Of a stretch of 7,624 bases of DNA, positions 6,869-7,624 are shown piece by piece. The stretch is from NCBI GenBank assembly GCA_964419225.1, contig CAYQPF010000201.1, forward strand, positions 1-7,624, in the 5' to 3' direction. Below the pieces are notes generated by a model. It was not told the DNA's origin. It made no database searches and was given only the letters and a program-made list of their open reading frames with translations. This DNA comes from CAYQPF01 sp964419225 (GTDB lineage: Bacteria > Cloacimonadota > Cloacimonadia > Cloacimonadales > CAYQPF01). Every line of letters starts with the position of its first letter. Position 1 is the first letter of the stretch. The position numbers and the translations under genes were made by a program.

Positions 6869-6985
6869 GTCTAAGAAAAATCACAGATTTATAGTTTTAA
6901 CCTGATTATTTTATGTGGCTTTCGCCATCGGAGAAGTGGCACTATTTTTAAGGATGACTGGCTCTGTTATAACGGACTCTATGCT

Positions 6986-7281
6986 CTATCCGACCGTAAT
7001 ATTCATTTGAAATCCAGCCCTGACTTTACTTGTAATCACTTTTTTTGGAATTACCAATTTCTTGAGCTTATCATCATTTATTCCTCTGAAAATATTGACT
7101 AGTAAATAAATATACTTATATACTTTGGAGTCTTTCTCATATTTACTTGTTTCACTTTGAAATCCTTTTTTAAATCAGCATTCGTTATCTTGGGAATAAT
7201 TTCAAAAGCAAAATCTGCTTCTTTATTATTCTTCTGGTCAACTCTTATTTGGCTATTTTTTATTCTATAACCTGGCACCAC
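6986..7281 (-). pseudogene. Hypothetical gene apparently split by a -1 frameshift at an A6 run
   Basis: From a GTG at 7281-7279 the frame codes for 60 residues to a stop at 7099. The protein-like part ends at ...IIPKITNADLKK. From that point the -1 frame is open and continues naturally (GFQSETSKYEKDSKVYKYIY..LVNIFRGINDDKLKKLVIPK), ending at TAG 6988-6986. Joined, they make ~98 residues. The junction is minus-strand A-AAA-AAG (7171-7165) in the exact phase of a programmed -1 slippery site. It could therefore be a mutation, a homopolymer sequencing error or real recoding. The start is uncertain: GTG directly follows TGA TAA of the upstream frame, and no RBS is visible. An ATG at 7298-7296 in another frame reaches a stop after 12 codons. 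I do not recognise the family. Confidence 0.45.
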
Positions 7282-7284
7282 TTA

Positions 7285-7620
7285 TCAGAGCAAATCATTC
7301 TTGATATTAGTAACAACATACTCTCTTTGCTTACAACTTGCCGCGTGAAACATAAACCACTCAAAACCACCATTAAAATTATAACTCTGATGTAAATAGT
7401 CATCTAAATCAAAGTTCAGAAATTCCAGAGAGCCTTTACAAATCGCCTCACTTCTCCATTTATCGGGGCTATAATCAAAGTAAATATCTGGAAAATTTCT
7501 TTTGTATTCTTCAAATTTTGATCTTGTAGAATCTGTATTCAGAGATAAACATAACTTAAGAGAATTCATTATAGTTTTCCAAGTATTAACATGATTATTG
7601 TAAGTACATAGAATAGTCAT
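7285..7620 (-). CDS. Hypothetical protein, possibly 5'-truncated by the window edge
   Basis: The frame has 111 codons from an ATG at 7620-7618, and it remains open to the last base of the window. The true start may therefore lie outside. The product is soluble-looking and rich in aromatic and acidic residues (RNFPDIYFDYSPDKWRSEA around 42-60, FNGGFEWFMFHAASC near residues 82-96). There is no signal peptide, membrane segment or motif I recognise. It ends with TGA followed at once by TAA, and the next minus-strand frame begins immediately after in the same reading frame. The two probably belong to one transcription unit or one decayed locus. Confidence 0.45.
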   Translation of the reverse strand: MTILCTYNNHVNTWKTIMNSLKLCLSLNTDSTRSKFEEYKRNFPDIYFDYSPDKWRSEAICKGSLEFLNFDLDDYLHQSYNFNGGFEWFMFHAASCKQREYVVTNIKNDLL

Positions 7621-7624
7621 AATA

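Larger units (their letters stand above)
6390..6985. other. Non-coding stretch with repeats and one open fragment
   Basis: I see no convincing gene here. Besides the repeats listed separately, there is a stop-to-stop plus-strand fragment at 6592-6702 (36 residues, without a start codon) containing DPGVYLIFKKEYVES. That has a vague likeness to the first strand of GIY-YIG nucleases but is too short to call. A small ATCC-GTA-GGAT hairpin lies at 6562-6572. A TGGC-TTTC-GCCA hairpin lies at 6916-6927. Confidence 0.5.

Overview
The window is AT-rich, roughly 30% GC by eye in its left two thirds. It looks like an accessory region of a Bacteroidetes-type chromosome, possibly from an uncultured Bacteroidales-like organism. 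The basis for that is the sequence style, the many small hairpin repeats between genes, and a radical SAM gene and ATPase whose wording I associate with that phylum. No rRNA, tRNA or housekeeping gene is present to confirm the taxonomy.

Left part (1-4805, all on the minus strand): a tightly packed three-gene operon read from right to left. The first gene (3043-4794) encodes a 583-residue helical-repeat-like protein of unknown family. The second (1355-3046) encodes a 563-residue protein whose first ~165 residues look like a PD-(D/E)XK/Mrr-like nuclease fold, followed by a long helical region. The third (1353 down to the window edge) encodes an SMC/ABC-type P-loop ATPase. Its Walker A and ABC signature are both visible, but its C-terminus lies outside the window. 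Genes 1 and 2 overlap by ATGA, genes 2 and 3 are 1 bp apart, and all three have an AGAGG-type ribosome binding site. ATPase plus nuclease-like protein plus large helical protein is the architecture of many anti-phage defence operons. I cannot match this trio to a named system from memory, and it is the best candidate here for an undescribed system.

Middle (4806-5627): a gene-poor stretch. It holds what looks like the decayed end of an insertion sequence (a 33-codon transposase-tail-like ORF next to a possible terminal inverted repeat). It also holds a family of small hairpins with TGAA-type loops, two of them followed by CTATTGA exactly 100 bp apart.

Right part: a plus-strand radical SAM gene of the spore-photoproduct-lyase-like superfamily (5628-6389) with the variant cluster motif CX3CX3C. 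Then comes about 600 bp of non-coding DNA with a 9-bp tandem repeat and another cluster of hairpins. Last are two short minus-strand reading frames (7285-7620 and 6986-7281) in line with each other. The second appears frameshifted at a run of six A's that forms the classic A AAA AAG slippery heptamer. The radical SAM gene, the decayed IS and the broken genes around an intact operon fit a genomic island with turnover at its borders.
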